This document shows positions 35,461 through 47,347 of a stretch of 64,000 bases of DNA, piece after piece. The position numbers and the translations under genes were made by a program. The notes under the pieces are model-generated. The model saw nothing but the letters and a program-made list of their open reading frames with translations, did no database searches and was not told where the DNA came from. Within the stretch, counting starts at the first letter, position 1. Every line of letters begins with the position of its first letter. The DNA comes from Heterostelium album PN500 (Eukaryota > Evosea > Eumycetozoa > Acytosteliales > Acytosteliaceae): assembly GCF_000004825.1 (NCBI RefSeq), contig NW_008805070.1, forward strand, positions 1,736,001-1,800,000, given 5' to 3'.

Positions 35461-37113
35461 ATGTTTACAAGTTTATCTATATTATTACAATATGAAATAA
35501 TAAATAAGTTATTAAATTATAATAGCGATTGCTATTGTAATCGTAGAACATTTCAAGAGTTACCATCGTTCTATCCAACTTTGAAAGAGTATGCCTATGA
35601 TTATACTGATGGTCAAGAGGTATTCGATAGTTTAGAGAATTTCAAGCAGTTGAATTATAATCGATCAATAATAGAATATTCATTGGTTTCAAAGGAATGG
35701 TTTAATTATATCTCAAAGAGAACCGATCGATTCTATGCAACTCTACAAAACGATCTCTCATTGACTCTATCAATCTACCAATTCTCCAACATCACACATC
35801 TCTATGCTGATTTCTTACCTGAATCATCTTGGCTTAAGAACTTTACGAATCTAAAGAGATTGATTATCAATACAGATGATGTTAATCGTGTAAAACAACT
35901 CGTAGAACAATTTCCATCGATCAAATTAGAGGTGTTTGTAAAAGCAGATAGTGAAGAGTCACATATAAACGGTGATTTATCATCAATTGGTTATGATACT
36001 TTGGAATTCGTACATCTCTATGTGGTGAATATAGATTGCGCTGTAGATCATGATAATATTGATCGTTACTATAAAAAGTATGTCGAACCATGGCGTACAA
36101 ATTCAATCTATTTTGTCTACGATGAAGGTCATCACGATGGTATAGTACCAGATATTGAATATGGTTACCTCTTCAAAGAAGTGAAATCACTCAGAAACAT
36201 TATCATTCCAAGCGATCGATTCTTGGCCTTTTTACTAAAATACGCTGTTATCAATGATACTCTCATCGACTCATTCAAATGTAGTACTCCACTTGGTATA
36301 TTGGATGCATTAGATCGATCGACTCTTAATAACAGTGAAGATGAAGATGAAGCTGATGAGGAAAATGAAGATGAAGATAAAGATGAAGATGAATTTGATC
36401 ATGAAGAATATTGCGACATACGAGACAATGGCTTTTTCTATGACTACTATTGTCGTTGTTTTCAAGATGATACAGAGGCGGAGACATTGGTAGTAAGTAA
36501 ATTAAAACATTGGAAACGATTCTGTTTGATGCTTGGAAGTAACACACGATTAAAGTATTTGGAGTTGAAAAACTATTGTAAATCCTTTAATAATATTAGA
36601 AGTCGAGAGGATGATTATCATGGTCATTTTCTACTTCCAAAGTCAATCGAATCAACTTCATTGGCACTCTGTGAAGCTTTGTCAGTCAATACTACATTAA
36701 CATCATTGACAATCTCATGTCAAGTACTCTCGGATTCATTCTATCAAACATTGTCACACTCGAATCAAACAATCAATCATCTCTCACTCACTGAATGTGG
36801 TGTCGATCAACTTGTTCAACTCACCAATCTATTGGAATCAAACAAATCACTCAAACGTCTTGGTATCACATTTCATAAGAGATACTATCAAGAAATTATG
36901 AGCAAACAACTAGACACTAAATGTGAAACTGATAAAGCCATTGAATCGTTCTCACTCTCATTACTCAACAACAAAACAATTACAAGATTGGACATCAAAG
37001 AATATCAACCCTATACTATTAAAACTCGTATTGAAAGCCTATTCAATGGTAAAGATCGATTCATATCCACTAAATTCATAAACCAAAAAACCAATTCCTT
37101 GTTTTTTAAATAA
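35461..37113 (+). CDS. F-box-like / leucine-rich repeat family protein (copy 3)
   Basis: A single exon encodes 550 residues, differing from the copy at 33002 mainly by substitutions and a shorter acidic hinge (about 295-315). It shares the same start (MFTS followed by L-S-I-L-L-Q), the F-box-like E-Y-S-L-V-S-K-E-W-F segment, the leucine-rich stretches and the end T-N-S-L-F-F-K. Large blocks such as 36530-36700 are almost identical to 34110-34280, pointing to recent duplication or gene conversion. No signal peptide or membrane segment is present. Function in protein turnover is inferred only from the F-box-like and LRR layout. Confidence 0.8.
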   Translation: MFTSLSILLQYEIINKLLNYNSDCYCNRRTFQELPSFYPTLKEYAYDYTDGQEVFDSLENFKQLNYNRSIIEYSLVSKEWFNYISKRTDRFYATLQNDLSLTLSIYQFSNITHLYADFLPESSWLKNFTNLKRLIINTDDVNRVKQLVEQFPSIKLEVFVKADSEESHINGDLSSIGYDTLEFVHLYVVNIDCAVDHDNIDRYYKKYVEPWRTNSIYFVYDEGHHDGIVPDIEYGYLFKEVKSLRNIIIPSDRFLAFLLKYAVINDTLIDSFKCSTPLGILDALDRSTLNNSEDEDEADEENEDEDKDEDEFDHEEYCDIRDNGFFYDYYCRCFQDDTEAETLVVSKLKHWKRFCLMLGSNTRLKYLELKNYCKSFNNIRSREDDYHGHFLLPKSIESTSLALCEALSVNTTLTSLTISCQVLSDSFYQTLSHSNQTINHLSLTECGVDQLVQLTNLLESNKSLKRLGITFHKRYYQEIMSKQLDTKCETDKAIESFSLSLLNNKTITRLDIKEYQPYTIKTRIESLFNGKDRFISTKFINQKTNSLFFK

Positions 37114-37567
37114 AAATAAAATTATATATTATATATATTATATATTGTTGTTAAATTAATTAATTTAAATGCTATTCCTTACATTATATTTATGTTTTTA
37201 AATTAAAAAAATAGATAAAAAACATGTAACAATTTAATGGATCTTCTACTAGAACAGACAATGATCGCCTCTGGTATGGAATTTGAATTTAAGTAGCAAT
37301 CATTGACTATCAGTAAGCAGTGTGATAAGCTTAATCTAAAATGAATTAGAGCATATTCAAGCTCATTAAAAATTTAGTCATCATTATAATCAAAAGATCC
37401 TATAATATTTAAAAAAAATATAAAATCATTCTGTTATCTGATGAAAGAAAACTAAAAAAATAAGTCATAAGATTTTAAAAATTGTCTTATGTTAAAAAAT
37501 TTAACAATTTTATAGAATTTAACAATTTTGTTTCTTGAACCTTTATTTTAACTTTTAATTTAATTAA
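37114..37567. other. Intergenic, duplicated 3' flank then AT-rich
   Basis: The first part copies the flank found at 34691-34800. The rest is AT-rich leader for the B-box gene. No gene was recognised. Confidence 0.35.
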
Positions 37568-39412
37568 ATGACAACCAATTGCGCAAATCATTCAAAGACA
37601 TTCAAGTATATTTGTCATAAATGTAATATTCTGATGTGTTCAGTATGCACAGTAGATCATTGCAAAAAACGATCAGATCATTCCAATCATTGTGAACATA
37701 TCAATCAGATTAAACAATCATTAAATAATATATTTAATAATGAGATAATAATAGATAGTGCTATTGATAATAATGATAAAGATAATAGTGAACCTGTAAA
37801 GAAGAAACAGAGAATAAATGATTATAAAAACAAAAACAATAACAATAACAATAACAATAACAATAATAATAACAATAACAAAAACAATAAAGAAGAAAAT
37901 GAAGAAACAGAGCTATCACAAACAATTAAATCGATTTGGGAATCATTAAAATCATCGACATCTCAATATCAATCATTAACAACAACAGAGAATGAGATTA
38001 AACAACACTTTGAACAATTACATCAATATCTAATCATTGAAGAACATAAATTAAAGAAAGATATTATCAATGATAAAGATACAATCATAAATCAAATAGA
38101 TAATAATATAAATCATTTCAAATATTTAGTTAATATTATAAATATAAATAATAAATTAAATAATAATAATAGTAATAGTAATAATAGTGATAAAAAGAGT
38201 TATGATAGTGAATCAATGATATTAGATACAACAGATACAAAAGATTTATATTCTCCAACAACAATAATTCAATCAATAATATCGAGTTCAACATTAGAAT
38301 CATTCATCTCTGATAATAATCAAACATTGTTCAATGAACATCATGATCTATTCAATATCGATGAACTTATCAAACAACACAACAATGATTCATCACCATT
38401 ATTATTGGATATCATTCATAAATACAACAATCAATTCAACAAAACATCAGAAATCATTAATAATAATAATAATAATAACGAATCATTTTATCAACTATCA
38501 ATCAAACAACATGATTTCAATCAATTGAATTCAATGATCAAACAATCAATCAAACTTGTTAAAGTTACAACTCGATCATCAGTATTAAAAACAAACAGCA
38601 ACGATAATAAATCATCATATATTTTCACAACACATCAATCGAGAGGAGCAACACTGATTAACCTATCAAACAACAATTCAATCGAAGAGTTTGATATTTA
38701 TTATGGTTTTTGTGATACATTCCAATCGATTATTGCCATTGGTGAATATATCTATGTATTTGGGGGTGAGAAAGAAAACGAATGGATGAAATTCTCAATC
38801 AAATCGAAATCAGTTGAACATATTGGTTATATGAATGGTATAGATGGCGATTGTTATATATCAGTTTGCTATGATGGTCAAGATCATATCTATTTGGTTA
38901 ATGGTTATAAAATAAAGAATAGAATTGATCGATTCAACATCAAGACAGAGAAATTCGAAAGATATCATGGATTATCTAATGAAAACGGTAATCAAATATC
39001 ATCAATGATCTTCAAAGGTTCATTATATTCACTATTATACGAAAAGGAGAGGCTATTTCAATTCGATTTGACAAATCGAAAGATAACCTATCACCAAATT
39101 GATATTAGACCATACACAGCATGTCATGATAACAATGGAAATTTCTACACCATTAATGTGGACAATAGCAAATTGATCAAATACAATGTTGAAAACAAAC
39201 AATCCATCGCTCTAAAGCCTGTTCCTGCCCAATATCGTGATGCTTTTTTGATATATCATCGAGAATCATCAACCTCAAGTTTTCTCTATTCAATAGGTGG
39301 TCGGGGCTGTAATAATTACAAATATTCAATCAAAGACAATCAATGGGAACTATTCTTTGAAGATGATAAATTTAAAAGAGCATGGTGTGCATCTACATCA
39401 ATAATATTTTAG
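37568..39412 (+). CDS. B-box zinc-finger protein with kelch-like C-terminus (copy 1)
   Basis: A single exon encodes 614 residues. A B-box zinc finger opens the protein: C5, H8, C16, C19, C24, C27 and later His residues. Asn-rich linkers and a probable coiled coil (E-N-E-I-K-Q-H-F-E-Q-L, about 138-170) follow. The C-terminal 280 residues contain kelch-like beta blades such as Y-I-Y-V-F-G-G and F-L-Y-S-I-G-G-R-G, probably a partial propeller. This architecture is a large family in dictyostelids; its molecular role is not known. Decayed relatives lie at 1-1330 and around 56640-60180. No export signal is seen. Confidence 0.85.
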   Translation: MTTNCANHSKTFKYICHKCNILMCSVCTVDHCKKRSDHSNHCEHINQIKQSLNNIFNNEIIIDSAIDNNDKDNSEPVKKKQRINDYKNKNNNNNNNNNNNNNNNKNNKEENEETELSQTIKSIWESLKSSTSQYQSLTTTENEIKQHFEQLHQYLIIEEHKLKKDIINDKDTIINQIDNNINHFKYLVNIININNKLNNNNSNSNNSDKKSYDSESMILDTTDTKDLYSPTTIIQSIISSSTLESFISDNNQTLFNEHHDLFNIDELIKQHNNDSSPLLLDIIHKYNNQFNKTSEIINNNNNNNESFYQLSIKQHDFNQLNSMIKQSIKLVKVTTRSSVLKTNSNDNKSSYIFTTHQSRGATLINLSNNNSIEEFDIYYGFCDTFQSIIAIGEYIYVFGGEKENEWMKFSIKSKSVEHIGYMNGIDGDCYISVCYDGQDHIYLVNGYKIKNRIDRFNIKTEKFERYHGLSNENGNQISSMIFKGSLYSLLYEKERLFQFDLTNRKITYHQIDIRPYTACHDNNGNFYTINVDNSKLIKYNVENKQSIALKPVPAQYRDAFLIYHRESSTSSFLYSIGGRGCNNYKYSIKDNQWELFFEDDKFKRAWCASTSIIF

Positions 39413-39710
39413 ATTAATAATCAATTGTAGTAAAATAATAATAAATAAAATAAAAAAGATTAATTAACAATCAAATCAAAGAATAATAAAATACAATCTT
39501 GTATTTTTTGATGATTAATACTACTTTTTGAGTATTGCTCGCATTAAAGTTACTTTGGTAGAGCAAAGTGAAATTTATTTTTTTTCAATCTGATCGATTT
39601 GTGGTGTGTGTGTGTGAACTTCATTTTTATGATCTTGATTGCCCTCCTTTTAAAGTCTTAAAGTGGTTTAGGTTTAAAATACTTTAAAATAAACAAGAAA
39701 ACAAAAAAGA

Positions 39711-42212
39711 ATGAATAACAATTTAAAAGAATATAGTATTTATATAAAGCTATCAATATTTAGTTTAATTATATTTTTAGTTACACTTTCTATATATTCC
39801 AATACACTTGTAAATGAATTCACAGAGGATGAAGTGAAGTTAATCAAGGAGAATAGAGATGTCTATAGATTACCTAGTGACAATAGATCTAGTGTAGAAG
39901 CTATTGTTGATCTATTCTCTGGTAGATCTGCTAATAGTCAGAGTCAGAACATCGAAGAGATCGTCAGCGGCAAGAGTAAATACAAAACACCGATGACCAC
40001 ACTGTCGTGGATAGTCGACCGTCTATTCAGTCAGCTGACAGGTGCACCCGATGACGATGCAGAGCTCTATCATCTCTCCAACGTTCTACTACATGCAACT
40101 CTAGGTGTTCAAGTATTCCTATTCACCATACATCTAACAACCAGTTTAAAGAGTAGTAGTACACCTAGCATGTCACATTCATTTGGTAATGATCTTGCAT
40201 GTTTTATCGGTAGTTTGTTATTCGTTTTGCATCCGGTGAATGGTGAGATTGTTGCTAGTATTGGAAGTGGTAGATCGGTGTTGCTGTCTTGTAACTTTGT
40301 TATGTTATCGCTACTGACCTATCGATACAGTTTAATTGGTTCGTTGGTTTGCTTCTTGCTCGGTAGTTTGGCAGGTGGTATTGCCTATGCGCTAATGCTG
40401 CTGCTACCGTTGTATCATTACATTCTCCGTGGTAACCTACGATCGTTTATCGTAGTAGCGATGCTATTGATATCGGTCATTCAATATATATTGGCATCTG
40501 CTTATTTCAGTCCGTTCTCCTACTACATCAACACAGACGCTGTTGCCAATGGCGAAGTAGATGAAGTCTATGGTGAACTAAGATATGTAGATAACCACGT
40601 TGGTTTCGAGTCGAACCGATTGACACGTCTACTCACCATCGATTACTCACACGCGCATTACCTATGGTTGTTGTTAGTGCCAAAGACACTGTCTGTAGAT
40701 TGGAGTTACAATTGTTTGCCTACAGTTCAATCGTTGACCGACAAACTGAATATACAGACATTGTTGACCTATAGTGTTATATTCCTTCCACTGCTATTCA
40801 CCAACGTCAAGAAGCAATCGGTAGTTATCTTGTTTTACATTCTCTTTGGTGTAATTAACATGATTCCTAAATTAAACCTATTCTTTTACACCGATTCACT
40901 TGTTAGTGAAAACAACCTATATCTACCATCGATTGCATTCTGTATACTCCTAGGTAGACTATTAACATCACCATTCTTATTAATAGATTATAAAGAAGAA
41001 CAACAACAACAAAGACAACAAAAAGAAAAAGAAAAAGAAATAATAGATAATAATAATAATAAAGATAAAGAAGTAAATAACAAAGTAAAAGAAGATAGTG
41101 ATGATAATGAAAATGAATCAATAGTAAGAAGAAGAAAGAAATTACAAAAGGAAATGGATGAAAATGATAGTAATAGTAATAATAGATTACAAAAGAATAA
41201 GAAGAATAAGAAAGTATCTTTAACAACCACCTCCACCACCAAAAATAGATTATCAATCATCAACAAACTACTTATTGCAATAAGTTTAACAGCTACTATT
41301 TCAATTACTATTCTATATTCTTTAACAACCTATCAAAGAAATTTTATTTGGAGAGATAAAGTTAATATATTATTTGATTCATTAAATGTAAATATCTATA
41401 AATCAATCTAGATTACCACAGATAACAATAACTAACTAACTAACAAACTAACTAAATAAACAAATATAATATAATAGTCTTGTTCAAGTGTAAAACTAAA
41501 CGATGAGATTGCAGGTCTATATATTAAAGCAGAGGATTGGAATAACGCTAAACTTTACTGTGAGAATGCATTAGATATATTACCTTCTTATTGTCGTAAG
41601 TTAACTATTATTAATATTGCTTAAAAAAAAAAAGAGAGAAATAATAACAACTCATATATACTCAAACTTTACTTTAATTAAAAAGTATCAAATTACAAGT
41701 ATGGTATGATATTGTTACATACCAATGGCGATTACATTGAAGCCAGTAAGTACTTTGCCAAGAGTATAGGTCGTGGCTGTAGAGAGACACAACAGATGAC
41801 CTGGATGACCGTCGACGAACTCTATCAGAATCTAATGTCGAATGCACCCGAGAGTTTCACTGATTTGCGTGTACAGTTTGCAGAGTTGGTAGAGTCGATC
41901 GATCCAGAGTTGGCTGCGAAACACCTGTACGACGCTGCGATGATCGAATTCGAAACCAATGAGAACCTACCAAAGTCACAAACCTACATGGAACACTCAC
42001 TGGACATCGTACTCGACAACCACAAACAAATTCCTCTAGCTCAGTGGTGTAAGGTATTCGAATATATAGGATCAACATTCGAGCCTGCTAAACAATCTAA
42101 ACTAGAAAAACAACTAAACAAAGCATTATCTTTATGTACAAAAACTACGACGACAACAACAACAACTAAAACAACATCATCGAAGAAACGAAAACAACAA
42201 CAACAAATATAA
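39711..42212 (+). CDS. TMTC-type membrane protein with TPR repeats
   Basis: Three exons, 39711-41387, 41478-41595 and 41686-42212, encode 773 residues with matching phases. About eight or more hydrophobic segments lie in the first 450 residues, starting with one at about 12-30. The luminal loop holds H-L-S-N-V-L-L-H and a DUF1736-like segment with H-Y-L-W-L-L-L-V-P-K-T-L-S-V-D-W-S. An Asn/Lys/Glu-rich charged linker and a last hydrophobic helix precede TPR-like helices (W-N-N-A-K-L-Y-C-E-N-A-L and G-D-Y-I-E-A-S-K-Y-F). Animal TMTC proteins O-mannosylate cadherins in the endoplasmic reticulum. The substrate here is unknown; the TPR part is shorter than in animals. Confidence 0.75.
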
Positions 42213-43352
42213 ATAAATAAATAAATATATAAATACAATTGAACGAATGAATCTAGTTAGATTAACAAACGAAAAAAAAAAAGAAAATAATTTTGTTATT
42301 GGGTTTGGATAGTAGACTCTCTTAATTAATTTCTTTTAAAAATTGTTTGGTTTTTTTTTTTTTTTTCAAGTATCTGTATTATTAATTTTTGGTATTGGGT
42401 AAATGGGTTTGAAACTTGGAATGGGGAGGTTGATAGAATGATAGATTCGATTAGGATAGACACCTAAAAATACTTTATCCTAAATTAAAACTTTCGAAAA
42501 CTGTTTGAATATGTATTTGTGATGGATCAATTTATTTTAATGACGAAAAGCATGAAACAGTGTCTTGATTTAAATTAGATCATTAAATTCCAATCTAGAT
42601 TTATACATTAAAATAACCATTTTTTAAAAAAAAAATTGTTTTTTTTCAATATATTAAATTAAATTTAAAGATGTCATAATAATATTTTGAAAATGGATGA
42701 AAACAAAAAATATGCATTCCTGGCCAAAATAAAAGGGTTTAGAAATGATCACATGATTGTGAGTGGGGGTGGTTAAAAAACCAATCTCATTCCTCCTTGT
42801 ACCTTATAATGTCAAAACAAAAAAAAAAACAATTTTGTCGAATTCATCTCTATCTCTCATACCAAAAATAAAAATTCAAAAAATAAAAAAAAATATATTT
42901 TTACCCAAAAACAAATTTTCATCTCAGCCAATGAGAAAAATGGATATTTCAATCAGCTGAAAAATGGCTTTTATTGGGTTTTCAATTAAGAAATTATTAT
43001 ATCTTTTATTGAATTTTTTTTAATTTTTTTTTTGATTTTTCTGTTCAAGCTCTGTTCATCATCAAAAAGCAAGCGTGCAACCTTTGATCTCCATTCAATT
43101 CAGTTGTACACTAAACAATATAATTTCATATGTAAGAATTAAACAATATCAATCAATAATAAACCTCTTTGCTATAGTCAACTTACAGTAAAGAGAGATT
43201 GAATAGAACAATATTATAATATTCAAAAAAGTTTACATTCAACATATTCTAACTTGCAATAATTTATTTTTTTAAAATATCATTTTAGAAATTAAAAAAC
43301 CCCTTGTTGTAATCTATTTTTTTTTAAATAAAAAACCAAAAACTATATAATA
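42213..43352. promoter_or_regulatory. Intergenic, profilin upstream region
   Basis: About 1.1 kb of AT-rich DNA with long T and A runs precedes profilin. No coding exon or RNA gene was recognised. The last 40 bases are A-rich, the usual context of a dictyostelid start codon. Confidence 0.4.
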
Positions 43353-43734
43353 ATGTCTGCCTGGCAACCATATATCGATAACAACCTCGTTGGAGCTGGT
43401 TTCGCTAACGCCCAAATCATTGGTTTGGACGGTTCCAACTGGGCCGCCTCAAAGGGATTCTCCTTGAAGAACGGTGAAGAGAAGGCTTTGATCGGTGGTT
43501 TCACCAACCCAGCCAACGTTGTTTCCACTGGTGTTGTCCTCAACGGTACCAAGTACTACGTCCTCAAGTCAGACCCACGTTCCATCTACGGTAAGCAAGG
43601 TACCGGGGGTGTGGTGTGTGTGAAAACTGGAAAAACTGTTATCATCGGTGTCTACAACGAGAAATTTGCAACCAGGTGCTGCTGCCTCCGTCGTCGAGAA
43701 GCTCGCTGATTACTTGATCGATCAAGGTTATTAA
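43353..43734 (+). CDS. pfn: Profilin, with an apparent one-base frame change near its end
   Basis: The gene reads M-S-A-W-Q-P-Y-I-D-N-N-L then G-F-T-N-P-A-N-V and Y-Y-V-L-K-S-D-P-R-S-I-Y-G-K-Q-G, the actin-monomer and poly-proline binding profilin fold. After G-V-Y-N-E-K the frame changes: taken literally the protein ends at 43709 after 118 residues with an unrelated tail. One T in the run near 43673 is extra relative to the inverted partial copy at 48910-49086. In that other frame the DNA reads LQPGAAASVVEKLADYLIDQ and stops at 43734, exactly the usual 126-residue length. High GC at third positions marks a highly expressed gene. Either the base is an assembly error or this copy is damaged. 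Confidence 0.85.
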
Positions 43735-43965
43735 ATTATATAAAAATAAAGTAATATATATAAAATCATCCTAAAAAAACAAAACAAAAAATTCAAATTT
43801 TTTTTGTGTTTCTTAAAAAAAGTCAAGTCATAATTAAGAATAACTTACTAATGATATGGATAAACTATGAAAAGACAGATTTATTATCTACCATTGTCTT
43901 TTGGATATCAGATTGATAAGCAGTTCGTCTTTCTATGAAGCAGATAATGAAGATGAAATCAACAC
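43557..43965 (+). repeat. Inverted repeat arm 1 (profilin 3' half plus flank)
   Basis: These 409 bases recur inverted at 48679-49086 (408 bases). They look almost identical throughout, including non-coding flank; the one clear difference is the extra T inside profilin. The arm runs from the Y-V-L-K-S-D codons through the stop and 230 bp of 3' flank. Similarity ends abruptly at both edges. The near identity of non-coding DNA means the duplication is recent or kept alike by gene conversion. Confidence 0.85.
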
Positions 43966-44296
43966 CATGGATATTCAATGCGGCAATGCATTGTAAACTC
44001 TACTTTCAATGAAAACTAAAAATAAATAAAAGAACAAATTTGTTTTTTTCATTAATTAATATGCACAAACAATGCAGTGATCGAACAAATATGTTAAAAA
44101 AAAATAAAAAATTTTTACAATACCGTGATTTTTCAATATATAATATTAATATGGTCCTCATGTGTGTATGGTTGTTGATAAAAGTAGTTTTATTGAAGTA
44201 AACAGATAAATACACTTACGATTTCAACATTGTTTCTCATTATATATCCTTGTGGTAAAAAAACGCAATCATATTTATTAAATCTTAAAACATTCT

Positions 44297-47200
44297 TTAT
44301 TTGTTATTCTTAATAAACTCTCTTCTCGATTTTTTGTTTGCCTTGAAATGTTGTAAACAGAGTTTGCCAATTTCTAAATAAACTGGAATATATTCATTAC
44401 ATCTTTCATTCTTATCACTGATGTATTGACATTTACGTTTGAAGAGTTCAGATTCTTCAGAAACTCCATCAGAGATTGCACAACTACTTGAACAATACCA
44501 TTTATCAACACTTCAACATCCTTCTTCAAGTATACAATTCGGATGCCACAAATAGAGCAGTTAGGTTGAGTAGTCTGTTGCTTGGGAACTTTTGACTTGG
44601 CTGGGGGAGCATTAGTAATTTGCTGATCAGAGCTTTCGGTACTATAGTTCCTGTCAACATCAAACATTTCAACATGATGTAATCGTTGAATACTAAAAAA
44701 AAAAAAAGTTATATTAATAAATATAATATAAAATGCTTCAACAATTTTTTTTTTCCTTACCTTTCAACAATATCTCTATGTTCTTTTGTTGAAGTTGTAC
44801 TGGATTTGGAATTGAGAGTTTGGTTGTGGTAATGTTTAACTAGAATTTCAATGCCATCTTCTAATTTGTTACCACGGTTATTGTAGCTCAAAAGTTTGGC
44901 AACTTCTTTGATCATTGTTGCTAAATTAGGACCCATCACCCAAGAATGTACAATATCAACCAACTCTGGATTCTGATATGAAATGACATTCAAGATATTC
45001 AATCGGGATCTTGGATTACTGTCGTCTTTCTCTTTCTTGGTCTTATTGGGAGATTGTTCAACAGTTGAAGCTGGTCTCTTTATGCCAGAGCCAACGACAT
45101 TCTTGGAGTCATCTGTGCCGAGAATGGCCTTTGCAGACTTGCCTAATTTGTAGGGACTCATAATATATCCAGTGTATTCATGGAATAATCGAGAATTTTT
45201 CAAAGCTTCGAATAGAAATATGAATGATTTTGAATTGACAATAAATGGAAACCACAGAGAGGGTTGGAATGGTGCGAAAGAATTACCACTTTGATAATTT
45301 CAATAATTTGATCTAATTGACACCCATACAATGTTCTTTGATGCATATGATTGTTTGGACCAATGCATCAGAGAAATTTGATTTGATTGATAAAAGATAA
45401 TCAGTCGGGGGAAAGAGACCAACTATCATACAATTAAGAGCATTTGCAAATTTAATAATGATTTCATTTCTAGTCAATCGATCCGCTCCAGTAAATGTCA
45501 TGATCCAAGGCTGAATCTTGTGGGGGTTGATATTGTATTCTTTGAGAGTACTCTTCACTAGATCATCCATTTCAACATTTAATCTATGCACTTATTTGTT
45601 TTGATAAACAAATCTCTTTGAATAAATTAATAACATCTTGACAAATAAATTTAAAGAAACTAAATAAATAATAGTTAATATTAATTGAATTTAATTTTGT
45701 ATATTAATAATAAATTTGTATATATATTTAACACAACCACAAACTATATAATCAATCTACTATATATATATATCATATAACTATAATCATATATACTTTT
45801 ATCACTCACCACACACTCCCGCTCTCTCAATATAATATAACACATACACAATAAAACATGTCATACTCACATATATATATGCCACATGCCGATAAAGGCT
45901 ATTCTCACCACCTTGGTAAGTATATCTTTTTTTCTTTTTCTTTTTCATCTTCACTCTCTTCTTCATCATCACTTTCTTCTTCAATAGTTACTTTGATACC
46001 ATGATCATTATCGTATAGCTTCTCTTCAACCTTTTCATTTTGTTTTTCAATGGTTGATTCATCGATTGCCATCTTTAGCAATGGATTGGCACTTTGAGAA
46101 AAGCATACAACTGCCAGCATGCAATTAGGAAGCTTAAATAAGAAACCTTGACTTGATCATTGATTGAAGTACCACTATTAGGTTTACCATTAATCAAAGG
46201 ACGTGACATTCTTGAATAGATCGCTACATTATTAATATCACCTAGTGTATGAGAGAAAAATGATTTAATCTCTTTGCGATTGTGGACTTTGGTAATCCAA
46301 TGATTTGTGGTGTGATGTCGTTTCTATATAATCCATATTCACTTGATAGAGCAAAGTATCTTGATCCGGTTTGTTGGACTTCCGTTTCAAACTCTTCAAA
46401 GGTCATTGATAGTCTAATGAAACAATGTTTTGAATCCAAAGTCAACAATATATTTACCAGACTTTATGTTGGGAGTTTTCAGGTTATGGATATACAGAAT
46501 AATTCCCAATTCCCGGAAATATCCAAATATTTCAATAATCTCTGATGTATTTCTTGAGATTCGGTCGATACCAGAGACAATGATAAGATCTCTACAGTCC
46601 ATATTTTGTATAAGTATCTGAATTTGTCTTCGAAAATTGAAAGGGAACCAGAATGAACTGACGACCTCCAAAATGAAACGCAACTTGTATGTAACTACTT
46701 CAAGATCTGATGTTGGGAGAATGCTTTCTTTGTCATTGATTGATTAAATTAATAAATATAGAGCATCTCTTGTATCATGAATTGACAATAAACCATCAAA
46801 GTTGGATGGAGAGAAGAATTGATATTGTATATCAATGTAGCCTGGTGTTGGAAGATTCTTTTTCTTAAAGTACATTAACACCATCATCTGTGTATTCCTA
46901 GGAACCTTGGAATAGAGTATTTCCCTTTTTGAACCATTCAATTTTTTTCCATTACCCTTAACTCCATTGAGATCATCGATTCTACTTTTTTGGCCAAGCA
47001 AAAGAACTTGAGATAAGCAATAGTCTCTGGGCCTGCCCAATTAAAACTATCGATAAACTTAATTGTAATTTCATCACTTGGGAACTTTAGCCTGTTATTC
47101 TCAACCTTACAAAGATGGAAAATGTAAGGGAATAGAATGAACTCGATACCAACAGGATGAGGAGTGTAGGAGAATGCATGTGGGAACATGAAAAGGTAAT

Positions 47201-47309
47201 TGAGTACTGCTAAATAATGTAGATTATTGAGTTCAGTATATGATTGGAAAGAAGGTGCCAACTTGTCATACTCTTTGAATTCTGTGGTTGGTAATCCTAT
47301 TTTAACCTG

Positions 47310-47347
<38 letters not shown>

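Noticed and set aside
41857-42078. Minus-strand frame over the TPR part of the TMTC-type gene
   Set aside because: It is antisense to a well-supported exon with TPR helices.
45858-45914. Plus-strand mini-exon MSYSHIYMPHADKGYSHHLG ending at GTAAGT
   Set aside because: The donor is good, but no in-phase downstream exon was found and it lies antisense to the recombinase-like locus.
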